A DNA stretch of 64,000 bases from contig QXPY01000002.1 of NCBI GenBank assembly GCA_003583745.1, positions 390,436 to 454,435 on the forward strand, given 5' to 3'. The position numbers were made by a program, and so were the translations under genes. The DNA comes from Rhodocyclales bacterium GT-UBC. GTDB lineage: Bacteria > Pseudomonadota > Gammaproteobacteria > Burkholderiales > Rhodocyclaceae. Shown piece by piece: positions 1 through 8,349 of this stretch. The notes beneath the pieces are model-generated. The model was not told the origin of the DNA, did no database searches, and was given only the letters and a program-made list of their open reading frames with translations. Each line of letters opens with the position of its first letter. Position 1 is the stretch's first letter.

Positions 1-224
1 AGCCGGAAGGGCTGGCTATCCTGAGCGAGCTGCCGGCTTTGCCGCGCATCGGCCTCAACCTGAATTACCGGAAAAATCCCGGCGAGCCGCTGCCGGCCCG
101 TTTATCCGAAATCGTCCGCGCCCGGCTCGATGAATTGCTGCCATCCTGGCAGCAGCCGTCACCGGCCAAGGGGCAACAGGCAAGTGACGCCAAGCACTCA
201 GCCGAGGACGCCGCGCTGGCCTAG
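1..224 (+). CDS. C-terminal fragment of a probable LysR-family regulator (5' end outside window)
   Basis: An open frame runs in from the left edge and stops with TAG at 222-224. The visible residues include LPALPRIGLNLNYRK followed by a helical tail, a pattern typical of the last strand and C-terminal helix of the LysR effector domain. The DNA-binding end lies outside the window, so the family call rests only on this short tail. The gene converges on the CoA-transferase at 198-1379 and their 3' ends overlap by about 27 bp. It could regulate the neighbouring acid-activation cluster, but that is a guess from position. Confidence 0.45.
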   Translation, partial: PEGLAILSELPALPRIGLNLNYRKNPGEPLPARLSEIVRARLDELLPSWQQPSPAKGQQASDAKHSAEDAALA

Positions 225-1379
225 GGCGGCGATGTCCTCGTCGCTGTAGCCGGCGGAGCGCAGGATCTCGCGATTGTGCTGGCCGGCCTTGGGGGCCGGT
301 TGGCGAATGCTGAAGTCGTGCTCCGAGATTTTCAGCGGCGGCGCAAACTGGGTCAGGCCATCCTGCTCGACAATCATGCCGCGGGCCCGCAACTGTTCAT
401 TGGCCAGCGCCTCTTCCGGCGACAGGATGGGCGTGACGCAGCAGTCGACGCCGGCAAAGCGGGCCGTCCAGACATCGCGCCCTTGGGCCGAAAACAGCGC
501 CGCCATTTCGCCGCGCAAGGCCGGGTCCCACTGACGCTTGATCCATTCCGGCCGTTCCAGCGTGCTACAGCACAGTTGCCAGAACTTGCCCTCCAGCGCT
601 CCCACCGCCATGTACTTGCCATCGGCACAGCGATAAGTGGCATAACAAGGCAGACCGCCACTCAACAGGTCACCACCGCGCGGCGCCGAGTGGCCGGCAT
701 CGTTCAAACGCAACATGGCGAAATAGCTATGGGCCAGCACGCTATCGGTCATCGAGACGTCGATGTAACGCCCCCGACCGGTCCGCTGCGCTTCGACCAC
801 CGCCGCCAGGATACCCATGACACCGGTCAGCGCCCCACCCAGCAGGTCGGCGATCTGAAAATTGGGGATCGCCGGTTGGCTGCCTTCGAGACCGATCTGC
901 TCCAGCACCCCGGCATAGCCGAGGTAGTTGAGGTCGTGGCCGGCGAGGTCCTTGTAGGGGCCATCCTGACCGTAGCCACTGATCGAGCAGTAGGCGATCT
1001 CCGGATTCAGTGCCGCCACGGTGGCATAGCCAATGCCCAGCTTGTCCACCACACCGGGGCGGAAGCTCTCGATGATCACATCGGCCTCGCGCGCCAGACG
1101 CAGGAAAACCGCAACGCCCTCCGGCTGCTTCAGGTCGAGCACCAGCCCCTGCTTGTTGCGGTTGATCATCCGGAAATAGGCACTGTCTTCGGCATCCTGA
1201 CCGGCCTTCCCGGTCCCCAGCGTGCGGGCGTAATCGCCCAGCTGCGGGTCTTCGATCTTGATCACCTCGGCCCCGAGATCGGCCAGATGCAGCGTCGCCA
1301 CCGGCCCGGGCAACAGCCGGGTCAGGTCGAGGACGCGGATGCCGGCCAGCGGCGCCGGGCGTTGGCTCACGGCTGACAT
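198..1379 (-). CDS. Class III (CaiB/BaiF) CoA-transferase or AMACR-like racemase
   Basis: This 393-residue protein belongs to the family III CoA-transferases, which move CoA between organic acids or epimerise 2-methylacyl-CoAs. The N-terminus carries LAGIRVLDLTRLLPGP and ADLGAEVIKIEDP, the usual opening Rossmann-like segment. The central GHDLNYLGYAGV and the aspartate in QIADLLGG resemble the His/Asp pair of alpha-methylacyl-CoA racemases more than CaiB, so a racemase role is possible. I chose the ATG at 1379 because MSAVSQRPAPLAG is the usual family start; the frame stays open upstream but lacks homology. It is the last gene of the minus-strand acid-uptake cluster and overlaps the preceding gene by 13 bp. 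Confidence 0.85.
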   Translation of the reverse strand: MSAVSQRPAPLAGIRVLDLTRLLPGPVATLHLADLGAEVIKIEDPQLGDYARTLGTGKAGQDAEDSAYFRMINRNKQGLVLDLKQPEGVAVFLRLAREADVIIESFRPGVVDKLGIGYATVAALNPEIAYCSISGYGQDGPYKDLAGHDLNYLGYAGVLEQIGLEGSQPAIPNFQIADLLGGALTGVMGILAAVVEAQRTGRGRYIDVSMTDSVLAHSYFAMLRLNDAGHSAPRGGDLLSGGLPCYATYRCADGKYMAVGALEGKFWQLCCSTLERPEWIKRQWDPALRGEMAALFSAQGRDVWTARFAGVDCCVTPILSPEEALANEQLRARGMIVEQDGLTQFAPPLKISEHDFSIRQPAPKAGQHNREILRSAGYSDEDIAALGQRGVLG

Positions 1380-1867
1380 AGGCTCAACAGGTCGGCTTCG
1401 AGTTCGATTTCCATGTCTTTCTTCAATAGCCGATCGATGAACATGCCGCGATACAGGCGGCCGGTATTCGCCGCCTTGCGCAGATAAGGCGTTTCCCATT
1501 CGCTCACCCGCAGGCGGACGACGCCGATCTGCTCGTCGCGCTCGGCAACACCCGATTCGACGCAAGGGAAAGCCAGTGTGTGACGATTGAATTCGGCCCG
1601 GCTGTAATGTTCGAGACGCTTGCCCTCGACCGCCGGACAGGTGCCGAGATGACGCGTGCGCACCTCGGCCGCCAGCACTTCGCCGCGTAGAAAATAGACC
1701 GGTTCGGTCAGCACCCAGCCGCTACCGCCCTCTTCGTAACGCACGCACTGCCCGACCTTGAGCAGCTCGGGCTGTTTGAAGAGCAGGCGAGCCGAAGGCC
1801 GCAGCATGGGTTCGTCAGCCATGGCGGACGTGGCCAACAGGGCGAGCATGACCAGCAGGTTGCGCAT
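1367..1867 (-). CDS. Small secreted protein of unknown function
   Basis: The 166-residue product begins MRNLLVMLALLATSAMADEP, a clear signal peptide with probable cleavage after Ala-Met-Ala, so it should be periplasmic. I do not recognise a family. The mature part has three cysteines that could form disulfides and alternating charged and hydrophobic stretches consistent with a small beta-rich domain. The start is the ATG at 1867, which puts the signal peptide at the N-terminus; longer versions would bury it. It lies between the PaaK-like gene (13 bp away) and the CoA-transferase (overlapping), so it is very probably cotranscribed with them. Confidence 0.7.
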   Translation of the reverse strand: MRNLLVMLALLATSAMADEPMLRPSARLLFKQPELLKVGQCVRYEEGGSGWVLTEPVYFLRGEVLAAEVRTRHLGTCPAVEGKRLEHYSRAEFNRHTLAFPCVESGVAERDEQIGVVRLRVSEWETPYLRKAANTGRLYRGMFIDRLLKKDMEIELEADLLSLCQP

Positions 1868-1880
1868 GAAGGTTTCCGGG

Positions 1881-3110
1881 TCAGTAAACCCGGCTATCTT
1901 CAATCACCTTGCCATCGTTGGGCAAGCCCCCAAGCGGCGCAAAAACCACTTCGCCGCGCAGCTTGGTCACTTCGCGCAAACTGCCGACGATCGCCTTGTC
2001 GAGCGCAGCACTGCCGGCCTCGATCTCGCAGTGCAGGGTCATGCGGTCCTGGCCACCGGGATTGTCGACGACCAGACGCATGCGCTGCACTTCGGGATGG
2101 CGCCGGGCAATATCGGCCACCTGCTCGGGATGTACGAACATGCCCTTGACCTTGGTCGTCTGGTCGGCCCGCCCCATCCAGCCCTTGAGCCGGACATTGC
2201 TGCGCCCGCAGGGCGAACGACCGGGCAGCAAGGCCGAAAGATCGCCGGTGGCGAAACGGATCAGGGGGTAATCCGGATTGAAGGTCGTCACCACCACCTC
2301 GCCGACCTCGCCCGGCTCGACCGGGTCGCCGGTTCCCGGGCGCACGATTTCGACCAGCAATTCTTCTTCGACGACCAAGCCTTCCTCGGCTTCTGTCTCA
2401 TAGGCAATGGCACCGATGTCGGCAGTGGCATAACACTGCCGGACGGTGATGCCACGCTCGCTGAGCCAGTTGCGGGTAATCCCGGGCAAGGCTTCGCCGG
2501 AAACGCAGGCTTTCTTCAGTGAGCTGATGTCGGCCCCACTCTCCTCGGCCTTCTCGACGATGATGCGCAAGAAGGACGGTGTCCCGACATAGGCATCCGG
2601 CCGCAAGTCCACCATTGCCTGCACCTGTTGTTCGGTCTGACCGACGCCGCCGGGGAAGACGGCACAACCGAGCTTGCGCGCTCCGCCTTCGAAAATGTAG
2701 GCGCCCGGCGTGAAATGGTAGGAGAAGCAATTGTGGATCAGGTCGCCATTGCGGATGCCGGCGGCGTACAGTACGCGGGCCATGCGCCAAGGGTCGATCG
2801 CCGTACCCTGCAGCTCGTAGATCGGGCCCGGCGAGGAAAAAACCCGTTTGGCCTTGTGACGTGGCAAGGCATTCAGTCCGCCGAACGGCGGCGTGTTGCG
2901 CTGCAGTTCGATGAGGTCACGCTTGCGGGTCAGCGGCAAACGCGCCAGCGCCTCACGACTGGTGCAATCGAAGGGATTGATCCCGGCCAGCGACTGAAAA
3001 TAGTAATGCGTCGTTTCCTTGGCATGCGCCACCTGGCGCGCCAGCTTGTCCATCAGATCGGCTTCGCGCTCATCCGGATCGCGGGTTTCGAGCGGATCGT
3101 AATAGCTCAT
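1881..3110 (-). CDS. PaaK-like AMP-dependent CoA ligase with a degenerate phosphate loop
   Basis: The 409-residue protein has the size and layout of phenylacetate-CoA ligases: a helical start, then GTPSFLRIIVEKA, YATADIGAIAYE, a GEVGEVVVTTFNPDYPLIRF strand and a TGDLSAL motif, ending in a small domain with KVKGMFVHPEQV. Such enzymes adenylate a carboxylic acid and pass it to CoA. The loop that normally reads SSGTTG is VFSSPGPIYELQG here, so the classical phosphate-gripping Thr-Thr-Gly is missing. Either the subfamily uses a different loop or activity is altered. The ATG at 3110 is chosen because MSYYDPLETRD is the typical PaaK-like opening. Its position in the liv/acyl-CoA cluster suggests it acts on the imported acid. 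Confidence 0.8.
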   Translation of the reverse strand: MSYYDPLETRDPDEREADLMDKLARQVAHAKETTHYYFQSLAGINPFDCTSREALARLPLTRKRDLIELQRNTPPFGGLNALPRHKAKRVFSSPGPIYELQGTAIDPWRMARVLYAAGIRNGDLIHNCFSYHFTPGAYIFEGGARKLGCAVFPGGVGQTEQQVQAMVDLRPDAYVGTPSFLRIIVEKAEESGADISSLKKACVSGEALPGITRNWLSERGITVRQCYATADIGAIAYETEAEEGLVVEEELLVEIVRPGTGDPVEPGEVGEVVVTTFNPDYPLIRFATGDLSALLPGRSPCGRSNVRLKGWMGRADQTTKVKGMFVHPEQVADIARRHPEVQRMRLVVDNPGGQDRMTLHCEIEAGSAALDKAIVGSLREVTKLRGEVVFAPLGGLPNDGKVIEDSRVY

Positions 3111-3177
3111 TTCAATGTTCTCCGTGTGTTCCGGTGACGGTATTGACGCTCCTTGCCACGCCCGGAACGGCAAAGTA

Positions 3178-3253
3178 GCCGCTCAAGGCAAGGCGGAGAC
3201 GAGCGCCGTTTGCTCTTGCAAACAAGCTCGCCGACAACGCCGCCCTGAGCGGC
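3178..3253. repeat. Large imperfect palindrome with a nested perfect hairpin
   Basis: The spacer between livF and the PaaK-like gene holds an inverted repeat. The outer arms start GCCGCTCA and end TGAGCGGC, with partly complementary stretches inside. Its centre is a perfect six-base stem GTTTGC/GCAAAC with a TCTT loop at 3208-3223. There is no T-run, so it is not a classic terminator. It may stabilise or process the operon mRNA, or be a REP-type dispersed element. Confidence 0.5.
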
Positions 3254-3262
3254 GCACTGCCG

Positions 3263-4093
3263 TTACGACAGCCAGCGTTTGCGGCGGCGGTAGTGTTTGA
3301 CGTCCTTGAACGACTTCCTCCCGGCGGAACTCAGCCCGAGATAGAACTCCTTCACGTCTTCATTGGTTCTGAGCCCCTCGGCATCGCCTTCCATCACCAC
3401 CCGGCCGTTTTCGAGGATGTAGCCGAAGTCGGCATACTTCAGCGCCACCATGGTGTTCTGCTCGGCCAGCAGGAAACTGACGTTCTCGCGGCTGTTCAGG
3501 TCCTTGACGATCTCGAAGATCTCTTCGACGATCTGCGGCGCCAGGCCCATCGACGGTTCGTCGAGCAGGATCATTTCCGGCTTGGCCATCAAGGCCCGGC
3601 CTATGGCGCACATCTGCTGTTCGCCGCCCGAGGTGTAGCCGGCCTGCGAGGTGCGCCGCGTCTTCAGGCGCGGGAAGTAGTGATAGACCTTTTCCAGGCT
3701 GTCCTTCAACTCGCCGCGCGAGATCGAGCGGGTATAGGCGCCGGTCAGCAGGTTTTCCTCGATGGTCAGGTGGCCGAAGCAATGCCGCCCTTCCATGACC
3801 TGGATGACGCCGCGCTTGACCAGTTCGTTGGGCGACAACTGGTCGATACGCTCGCCCTTGTATTCGACCGAACCCTTGGTCACATCGCCGCGTTCGGCGT
3901 GCAACAGATTGGAAATGGCCTTCAGCGTCGTCGACTTGCCTGCCCCGTTGGCGCCAAGCAACGCGACGATCTTGCCTTTTGGCACGTTCAGCGACACGCC
4001 CTTGAGCACCAGGATCACGTGGTCGTAGATGACCTCGATGTTGTTTATGCTCAGATAGTGGTCAGCCGCCGCAGCGGCAATGTGTGTACTCAT
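3263..4093 (-). CDS. livF: Branched-chain-type ABC importer ATPase, LivF family
   Basis: A 276-residue cytoplasmic ATPase that powers a hydrophobic amino acid/organic acid importer. Visible motifs are the Walker A GANGAGKSTT, the signature YTSGGEQQMCAIGRAL, the Walker B MILLDEPSMGLAP and the switch region LLAEQN. The signature is a little unusual (SGGEQQ, as is common in LivF). A basic C-terminal tail (about 20 residues ending RRRKRW) extends beyond normal LivF length. The ATG at 4093 is chosen over an upstream in-frame start because homology begins there. It follows the binding-protein gene after a 69-bp spacer containing a strong hairpin. Confidence 0.92.
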   Translation of the reverse strand: MSTHIAAAAADHYLSINNIEVIYDHVILVLKGVSLNVPKGKIVALLGANGAGKSTTLKAISNLLHAERGDVTKGSVEYKGERIDQLSPNELVKRGVIQVMEGRHCFGHLTIEENLLTGAYTRSISRGELKDSLEKVYHYFPRLKTRRTSQAGYTSGGEQQMCAIGRALMAKPEMILLDEPSMGLAPQIVEEIFEIVKDLNSRENVSFLLAEQNTMVALKYADFGYILENGRVVMEGDAEGLRTNEDVKEFYLGLSSAGRKSFKDVKHYRRRKRWLS

Positions 4094-4124
4094 AGCGGTT
4101 CCCGAAGCATGGAAACTGGCAGAT

Positions 4125-4146
4125 GGCGAGGGGTTGCCCCCTCGCC
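4125..4146 (-). other. Nine-bp perfect hairpin between the binding-protein gene and livF
   Basis: GGCGAGGGG and CCCCTCGCC pair perfectly around a TTGC loop. No T-run follows on the minus strand, so a stability or processing element protecting the upstream binding-protein mRNA is more likely than full termination. Confidence 0.6.
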
Positions 4147-4162
4147 TCCCCACTCTCTCGCC

Positions 4163-5485
4163 TTACTTTTCCTTGGAGCAATCACGCGGCGTGATGCCCT
4201 TTTCCTTGGCGTACTGCTTGGCAGAAGCCTGGAACAAGGGGTGGATCAAGGCCTTGTTGCCTTCGATCCAGTCGGAGACCGGCACCCACTTGGCACCGTC
4301 CCATTGCTGGACCTTCACCTTGCCGGAACCTTCGTGGTTGTCGCAGGAGGTCTTGATTTCCGGCAGCAGGTTGGTGGCACCGACCTGCTTCAGGCGGGCT
4401 TCGGTGATGTTCAGGTTTTCCAGCGCCCAACGCATCTGCTCGCCGTTCAGAGCCTTGCCCTTGCCGTACTTTTCCTGCCCCTTGCGGATCGCCTCGACCG
4501 ACAGCACGGCGGCGGAAACACCACGGTTGTAGAGCACGGTGCCGATCTTGGCGGTGTCCTGCAGGTTGCCCTTGCCGGCGCCATAGACCACCTTCTCGAT
4601 ATCGGCGATCACCGGCACCTGCTTGCCGGCGACGTTCCAGGTCGCGGCCATGTAGCCCTTGGCGGCATCGCCGGCCGGCACGACGTCTTCTTCGGAACCG
4701 GTCCACCACGAGCCGATCATCTTGTCACGCGGGTAGCCGACCTTCTGGGCAGCCTTCAGCGCCGTCTGGTTCATCACGCCCCAGCCCCAGAACACCACGT
4801 AATCCGGCTTTTCCTGGCGGATCTTCAGCCATTGCGCGCCCTGCTCGTTGCCCGGGTGGGCAACCGGAATCTGCACCAGCTGGAACTTGTTCAGCGAGGC
4901 TTCGGCCTCCATCGCGATGATGGCCTCCTTGCCGTAGGCCGAGTCGTGATACAGATAGACGATCTTCTTGCCGGCCAGGTTGCCGCCGTTCTTGTCCTTG
5001 ATGAACTTGACGATGGCCGAGGCCTGCATCTGGTAGGTGGTGACCAGCGGGAAGGCATAGGGGAAGACCGAACCGTCGACCGCATCGGTACGACCATAAC
5101 CCATCATCGCCAGCGGCAGCTTGTCCTGCGCCGACTTGTCGATCAGCGCATAGGAAATGCCGGTGGACATGGTGTGGATCGGACCGGCCGACTTGGCGGC
5201 CTTGCCCTTCAGGCGCTCGTAACACTCAACACCCTTGGCGTTGTTGTACTCGGTCTCGCACTCTTCCCAGGTCATCATGACGCCGTTGACGCCCTTTTCC
5301 TTGAGATTGACGTAATTCAGGTAATCGATGAAACCGCCGTAGAAAGCCTGGCCGTTCGAACCGTAGGGACCGACGCGGTAGTCGATCAGCGGGAAGAACT
5401 GTTCCTCGGCAGCGAAACCGCCTTGCGAGAACAGGGCCAGGGAAACCGCAGCGGCGGCCAGAGCAGGTTTGAAACCTTTAATCAT
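4163..5485 (-). CDS. Periplasmic ligand-binding protein of a Liv-type ABC importer
   Basis: The 440-residue product starts MIKGFKPALAAAAVSLALFS, a signal peptide with cleavage near residue 23, and continues as a type I periplasmic binding protein (Peripla_BP_6) that captures the substrate for the LivHM channel. It keeps the aspartate/arginine-rich ligand cleft pattern, including YLYHDSAYGKEAI and QIPVAHPGNEQGAQW. The ATG at 5485 has a strong GGAGGAGA ribosome site just upstream. It is clearly larger than LivJ/LivK (about 370 residues), like the subgroup linked to aromatic or aliphatic acids. It follows the livM gene after 63 bp. Confidence 0.88.
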   Translation of the reverse strand: MIKGFKPALAAAAVSLALFSQGGFAAEEQFFPLIDYRVGPYGSNGQAFYGGFIDYLNYVNLKEKGVNGVMMTWEECETEYNNAKGVECYERLKGKAAKSAGPIHTMSTGISYALIDKSAQDKLPLAMMGYGRTDAVDGSVFPYAFPLVTTYQMQASAIVKFIKDKNGGNLAGKKIVYLYHDSAYGKEAIIAMEAEASLNKFQLVQIPVAHPGNEQGAQWLKIRQEKPDYVVFWGWGVMNQTALKAAQKVGYPRDKMIGSWWTGSEEDVVPAGDAAKGYMAATWNVAGKQVPVIADIEKVVYGAGKGNLQDTAKIGTVLYNRGVSAAVLSVEAIRKGQEKYGKGKALNGEQMRWALENLNITEARLKQVGATNLLPEIKTSCDNHEGSGKVKVQQWDGAKWVPVSDWIEGNKALIHPLFQASAKQYAKEKGITPRDCSKEK

Positions 5486-5548
5486 TTGATGTCTCCTCCA
5501 GTTATTACGAAAAGCGGCGGGGCCCCACCGCTTCAACCACAGTCATTC

Positions 5549-6625
5549 CTAGTGCGGGAACGGCCACAAGCGCAGCTTCTCCTTGGCGATCTGCCACAGA
5601 CGGGCCAGCCCGTGCGGCTCGACGATCAGGAAGAACATGATCAGCGCCCCGAACACCGTAATCTGGATGTGCGACACGGTAGCGCTGGAAAACGGCAGGC
5701 CGAACAGTTCGGCGAAAAACGGCAGGGCGACGTCGAGAAAGATCGGCAGCAGCAGGATGAAGGCGGCGCCCAGGAAGCTACCCATGATCGAACCGACACC
5801 GCCGATGATGATCATGAACAGGATCTTGAAGGACATCTCCAGCGAGAAGCCGTCCGGCTCGACCGAGCCGAGGTAGCAGAAGGCATAGAGCGCGCCGGCC
5901 ACGCCGCAGTAGAAGGAACTGATAGCGAAGGCAAGCAGCTTGGTCGGCATCAGCCGGATGCCGATCACCGAGGCGGCGACGTCCATGTCGCGCACCGCCA
6001 TCCAGGCCCGGCCGGTGGTCGAGCGCACCATGTTCTTGGCGGCCAGTGCCATGAAGACGACGATGGAGAGCACCAGCAGGTACTTCTCGACCGGGGTGTT
6101 CAACTCGTGACCGAAGATGATCAGCTTCTGCGTCGAGATCACGCCCGAGGACGAGTTGTTCGACAGCCAAGGAAACTTGGTCAGGCACCAGACGATGAAG
6201 AACTGCGCTGCCAGCGTCGCCACCGCCAGGTAGAAGCCCTTGATGCGCAGGCTGGGCAGGCCGAACAGGATGCCCACCCCGGCAGCGGTCAGGCCGGCAC
6301 AGATGAAGGAAACGAGCAGCGGAATGCCTTCGACGCGCAACTGGAAGTTGTAGGCGGCGTAGGCACCAACCGCCATGAAGGCCGCCGAACCGAGCGACAA
6401 CTGGCCGGCATAGCCGGTCAGGATGTTCAAGCCGAGGGCGGCCAGCGCAAAGATCAGGAAGGGAATCAGGATGGCCGAGAACCAGTATTCGCTGGCCAAG
6501 AGCGGTACACCGAAAAAGGCCACGGCGAGCAGGACGAGTACGCCGATGCGGTCCTGGCGAATCGGGAACAGCTGCTGGTCGGCAGCGTAGGTGGTCTTGA
6601 ATTGACCGGCTTCACGATAGAGCAT
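5549..6625 (-). CDS. livM: Branched-chain-type ABC importer permease, LivM family
   Basis: This 358-residue inner-membrane protein has about eight to ten hydrophobic segments and LivM hallmarks such as LNILTGYAGQLSLGSAAFMAVGAY, shortened here to GLNILTGYAGQLSLG, and the EAA-like loop containing GRAWMAVRDMDVAASVIG that docks on the ATPase. It forms the channel with LivH. The start ATG is preceded by TAAGGAG. It lies 12 bp after livH, so the two are surely cotranscribed. Confidence 0.93.
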   Translation of the reverse strand: MLYREAGQFKTTYAADQQLFPIRQDRIGVLVLLAVAFFGVPLLASEYWFSAILIPFLIFALAALGLNILTGYAGQLSLGSAAFMAVGAYAAYNFQLRVEGIPLLVSFICAGLTAAGVGILFGLPSLRIKGFYLAVATLAAQFFIVWCLTKFPWLSNNSSSGVISTQKLIIFGHELNTPVEKYLLVLSIVVFMALAAKNMVRSTTGRAWMAVRDMDVAASVIGIRLMPTKLLAFAISSFYCGVAGALYAFCYLGSVEPDGFSLEMSFKILFMIIIGGVGSIMGSFLGAAFILLLPIFLDVALPFFAELFGLPFSSATVSHIQITVFGALIMFFLIVEPHGLARLWQIAKEKLRLWPFPH

Positions 6626-6637
6626 TGTTTTTTCTCC

Positions 6638-7552
6638 TTAGACTCGATCGATGTGTTTTTCGCCGAACAGGCCTTCCGGGCGAACCAGCAGGAAGAGCAG
6701 CGCCAGCACGTAGGGGAACCAGCCTTCGATGCCGCCGAAATTGCCGCCGAACAGGTCCTGCATCACCGGAGGGATGTAGATTTCGGCCAGCTTTTCCGAA
6801 GCGCCGATGATCAGGCCGCCGACGATCGCGCCGGGGACCGAGGTGAAACCGCCGAGGATCAGCACCGGCAAGGCCTTGAGCGCGGTGAAGGTGAGTGCGA
6901 ACTGCACGCCGTTGCGCGCCCCCCACATCATGCCGGCGACCAGGGCGACGAAACCGGCAACGCCCCAGACGATGGCCCAGATGTGCTGCAGCGGAATGCC
7001 GATCGACAGCGCCGCCTGGTGGTCGTCGGCAACCGCCCGCAAGGCACGGCCGACGCGGGTGTATTGGAAGAACAGGGCGAGCGTTGCCACCAACACCGCC
7101 GCCACGCCGGCGGCAACGAGGTCGAACTTGGAAATCACCATGTTCCAGTTTTCCATGATCGATTCGATCGGTTCATCGACGATACCCAGATCCAGCGCCC
7201 GCGGTTCGCTACCGAAGATCATCGGCGCCACGCCCTCGATGAAGAAGGCCAGGCCGATGGTGGCCATGAACAGCGCGATCGGCGGCTGGTTGACCAGCTT
7301 CCTGAGCACGAACTTCTCGGTGGCAATACCAAACAGGGTCATGATCACGAAGGCGAGGATGATCGCCAGCCACAGCGGCGCCCCCTTCTCCATGCAGCCG
7401 ACCACCGACAGCGCCGCCAGGTAGACCATCGCCCCCTGCGCGAAGTTGAAGACGCCGGACGCCTTGTAGATCATCACGAAACCGAGGGCGACCAGGGCGT
7501 ACATGACGCCGGAAAGCAGGCCGCCGATCAATACTTCGAAAAAGAAATTCAT
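6638..7552 (-). CDS. livH: Branched-chain-type ABC importer permease, LivH family
   Basis: The 304-residue membrane protein opens MNFFFEVLIGGLLSGVMYAL and GVFNFAQGAMVYLAAL, both typical of LivH, and carries the ATPase-docking loop TRVGRALRAVADDHQAALSIGI. It is the second channel subunit of the importer. Length matches the family (about 290-310). It sits 12 bp downstream of livG in the same operon. Confidence 0.93.
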   Translation of the reverse strand: MNFFFEVLIGGLLSGVMYALVALGFVMIYKASGVFNFAQGAMVYLAALSVVGCMEKGAPLWLAIILAFVIMTLFGIATEKFVLRKLVNQPPIALFMATIGLAFFIEGVAPMIFGSEPRALDLGIVDEPIESIMENWNMVISKFDLVAAGVAAVLVATLALFFQYTRVGRALRAVADDHQAALSIGIPLQHIWAIVWGVAGFVALVAGMMWGARNGVQFALTFTALKALPVLILGGFTSVPGAIVGGLIIGASEKLAEIYIPPVMQDLFGGNFGGIEGWFPYVLALLFLLVRPEGLFGEKHIDRV

Positions 7553-7564
7553 CTCGCCCGCTCC

Positions 7565-8347
7565 TCAGTGACCGGCGCCCAGATAGGCCTTGATCACGTC
7601 TTCGTTGTTCTTCACTTCGTCCGGTACCCCGTCGCCGATCTTCTTGCCGTAGTCGAGCACCACGACGCGGTCGGAAATGTCCATCACGACGCCCATGTCG
7701 TGCTCGATCAGCACGATGGTGGTGCCGAACTGATCGTTCACGTCGAGGATGAAACGGCACATGTCCTGTTTTTCCTCGACGTTCATGCCGGCCATCGGCT
7801 CGTCGAGGAGCAGCATCGACGGCTCGGCGGCAAGTGCCCGGCCCAGTTCGACGCGCTTCTGCAGGCCGTAGGGCAAGCGGCCCACCGGCGTCTTGCGGAT
7901 GTGCTGGATTTCTAGGAAGTCGATGACCTCTTCCACCTTCTTGCGATGCTCAAGCTCTTCCTTGCGGGCCCGGCCGAACCACAGCGCATGCTCGATGAAG
8001 TTGGCCTTCATCTTGGTGATGCGCCCGGTCATGATGTTGTCGAGCACGCTCATGCCCTTGAACAAGGCGATGTTCTGGAAGGTGCGGGCAATGTTCTGCT
8101 GGGCCGCCATGTGCGGCTCCATCTTCTTGCGTTCGTTGCCGTGCCAGAAGATCTTGCCTTCCTGCGGGTGATAGACCCCGTTGATGACGTTGAGCATCGA
8201 GCTCTTGCCGGCACCGTTCGGGCCGATGATGGCGCGAATTTCGTGCTGTTTGACGTTGAAGGAGATGTCGGTCAGCGCCTTGACGCCGCCGAAGCGCAGG
8301 GAAATGTTCTGCAGGTCGAGAATGACGTCGCCTATTTTCTTGGACAT
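7565..8347 (-). CDS. livG: Branched-chain-type ABC importer ATPase, LivG family
   Basis: A 260-residue ATPase with Walker A GPNGAGKSSMLNV, a signature segment LPYGLQKRVELGRALA, Walker B MLLLDEPMAGMN and switch histidine VLIEHDMGVV. The signature reads YGLQK instead of SGGQQ, which is common in LivG proteins associated with acyl-CoA synthetases. It pairs with LivF. It starts 2 bp after the end of the acyl-CoA synthetase gene, so translation is probably coupled and the synthetase and importer form one functional unit. Confidence 0.92.
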   Translation of the reverse strand: MSKKIGDVILDLQNISLRFGGVKALTDISFNVKQHEIRAIIGPNGAGKSSMLNVINGVYHPQEGKIFWHGNERKKMEPHMAAQQNIARTFQNIALFKGMSVLDNIMTGRITKMKANFIEHALWFGRARKEELEHRKKVEEVIDFLEIQHIRKTPVGRLPYGLQKRVELGRALAAEPSMLLLDEPMAGMNVEEKQDMCRFILDVNDQFGTTIVLIEHDMGVVMDISDRVVVLDYGKKIGDGVPDEVKNNEDVIKAYLGAGH

Positions 8348-8349
8348 GT

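Noticed and set aside
3293..7915. A 1540-residue open frame on the plus strand
   Set aside because: It is antisense to the livF-livG operon, is extremely His/Arg/Gln-rich, and arises from high GC at third positions. The minus-strand genes are clear homologues.
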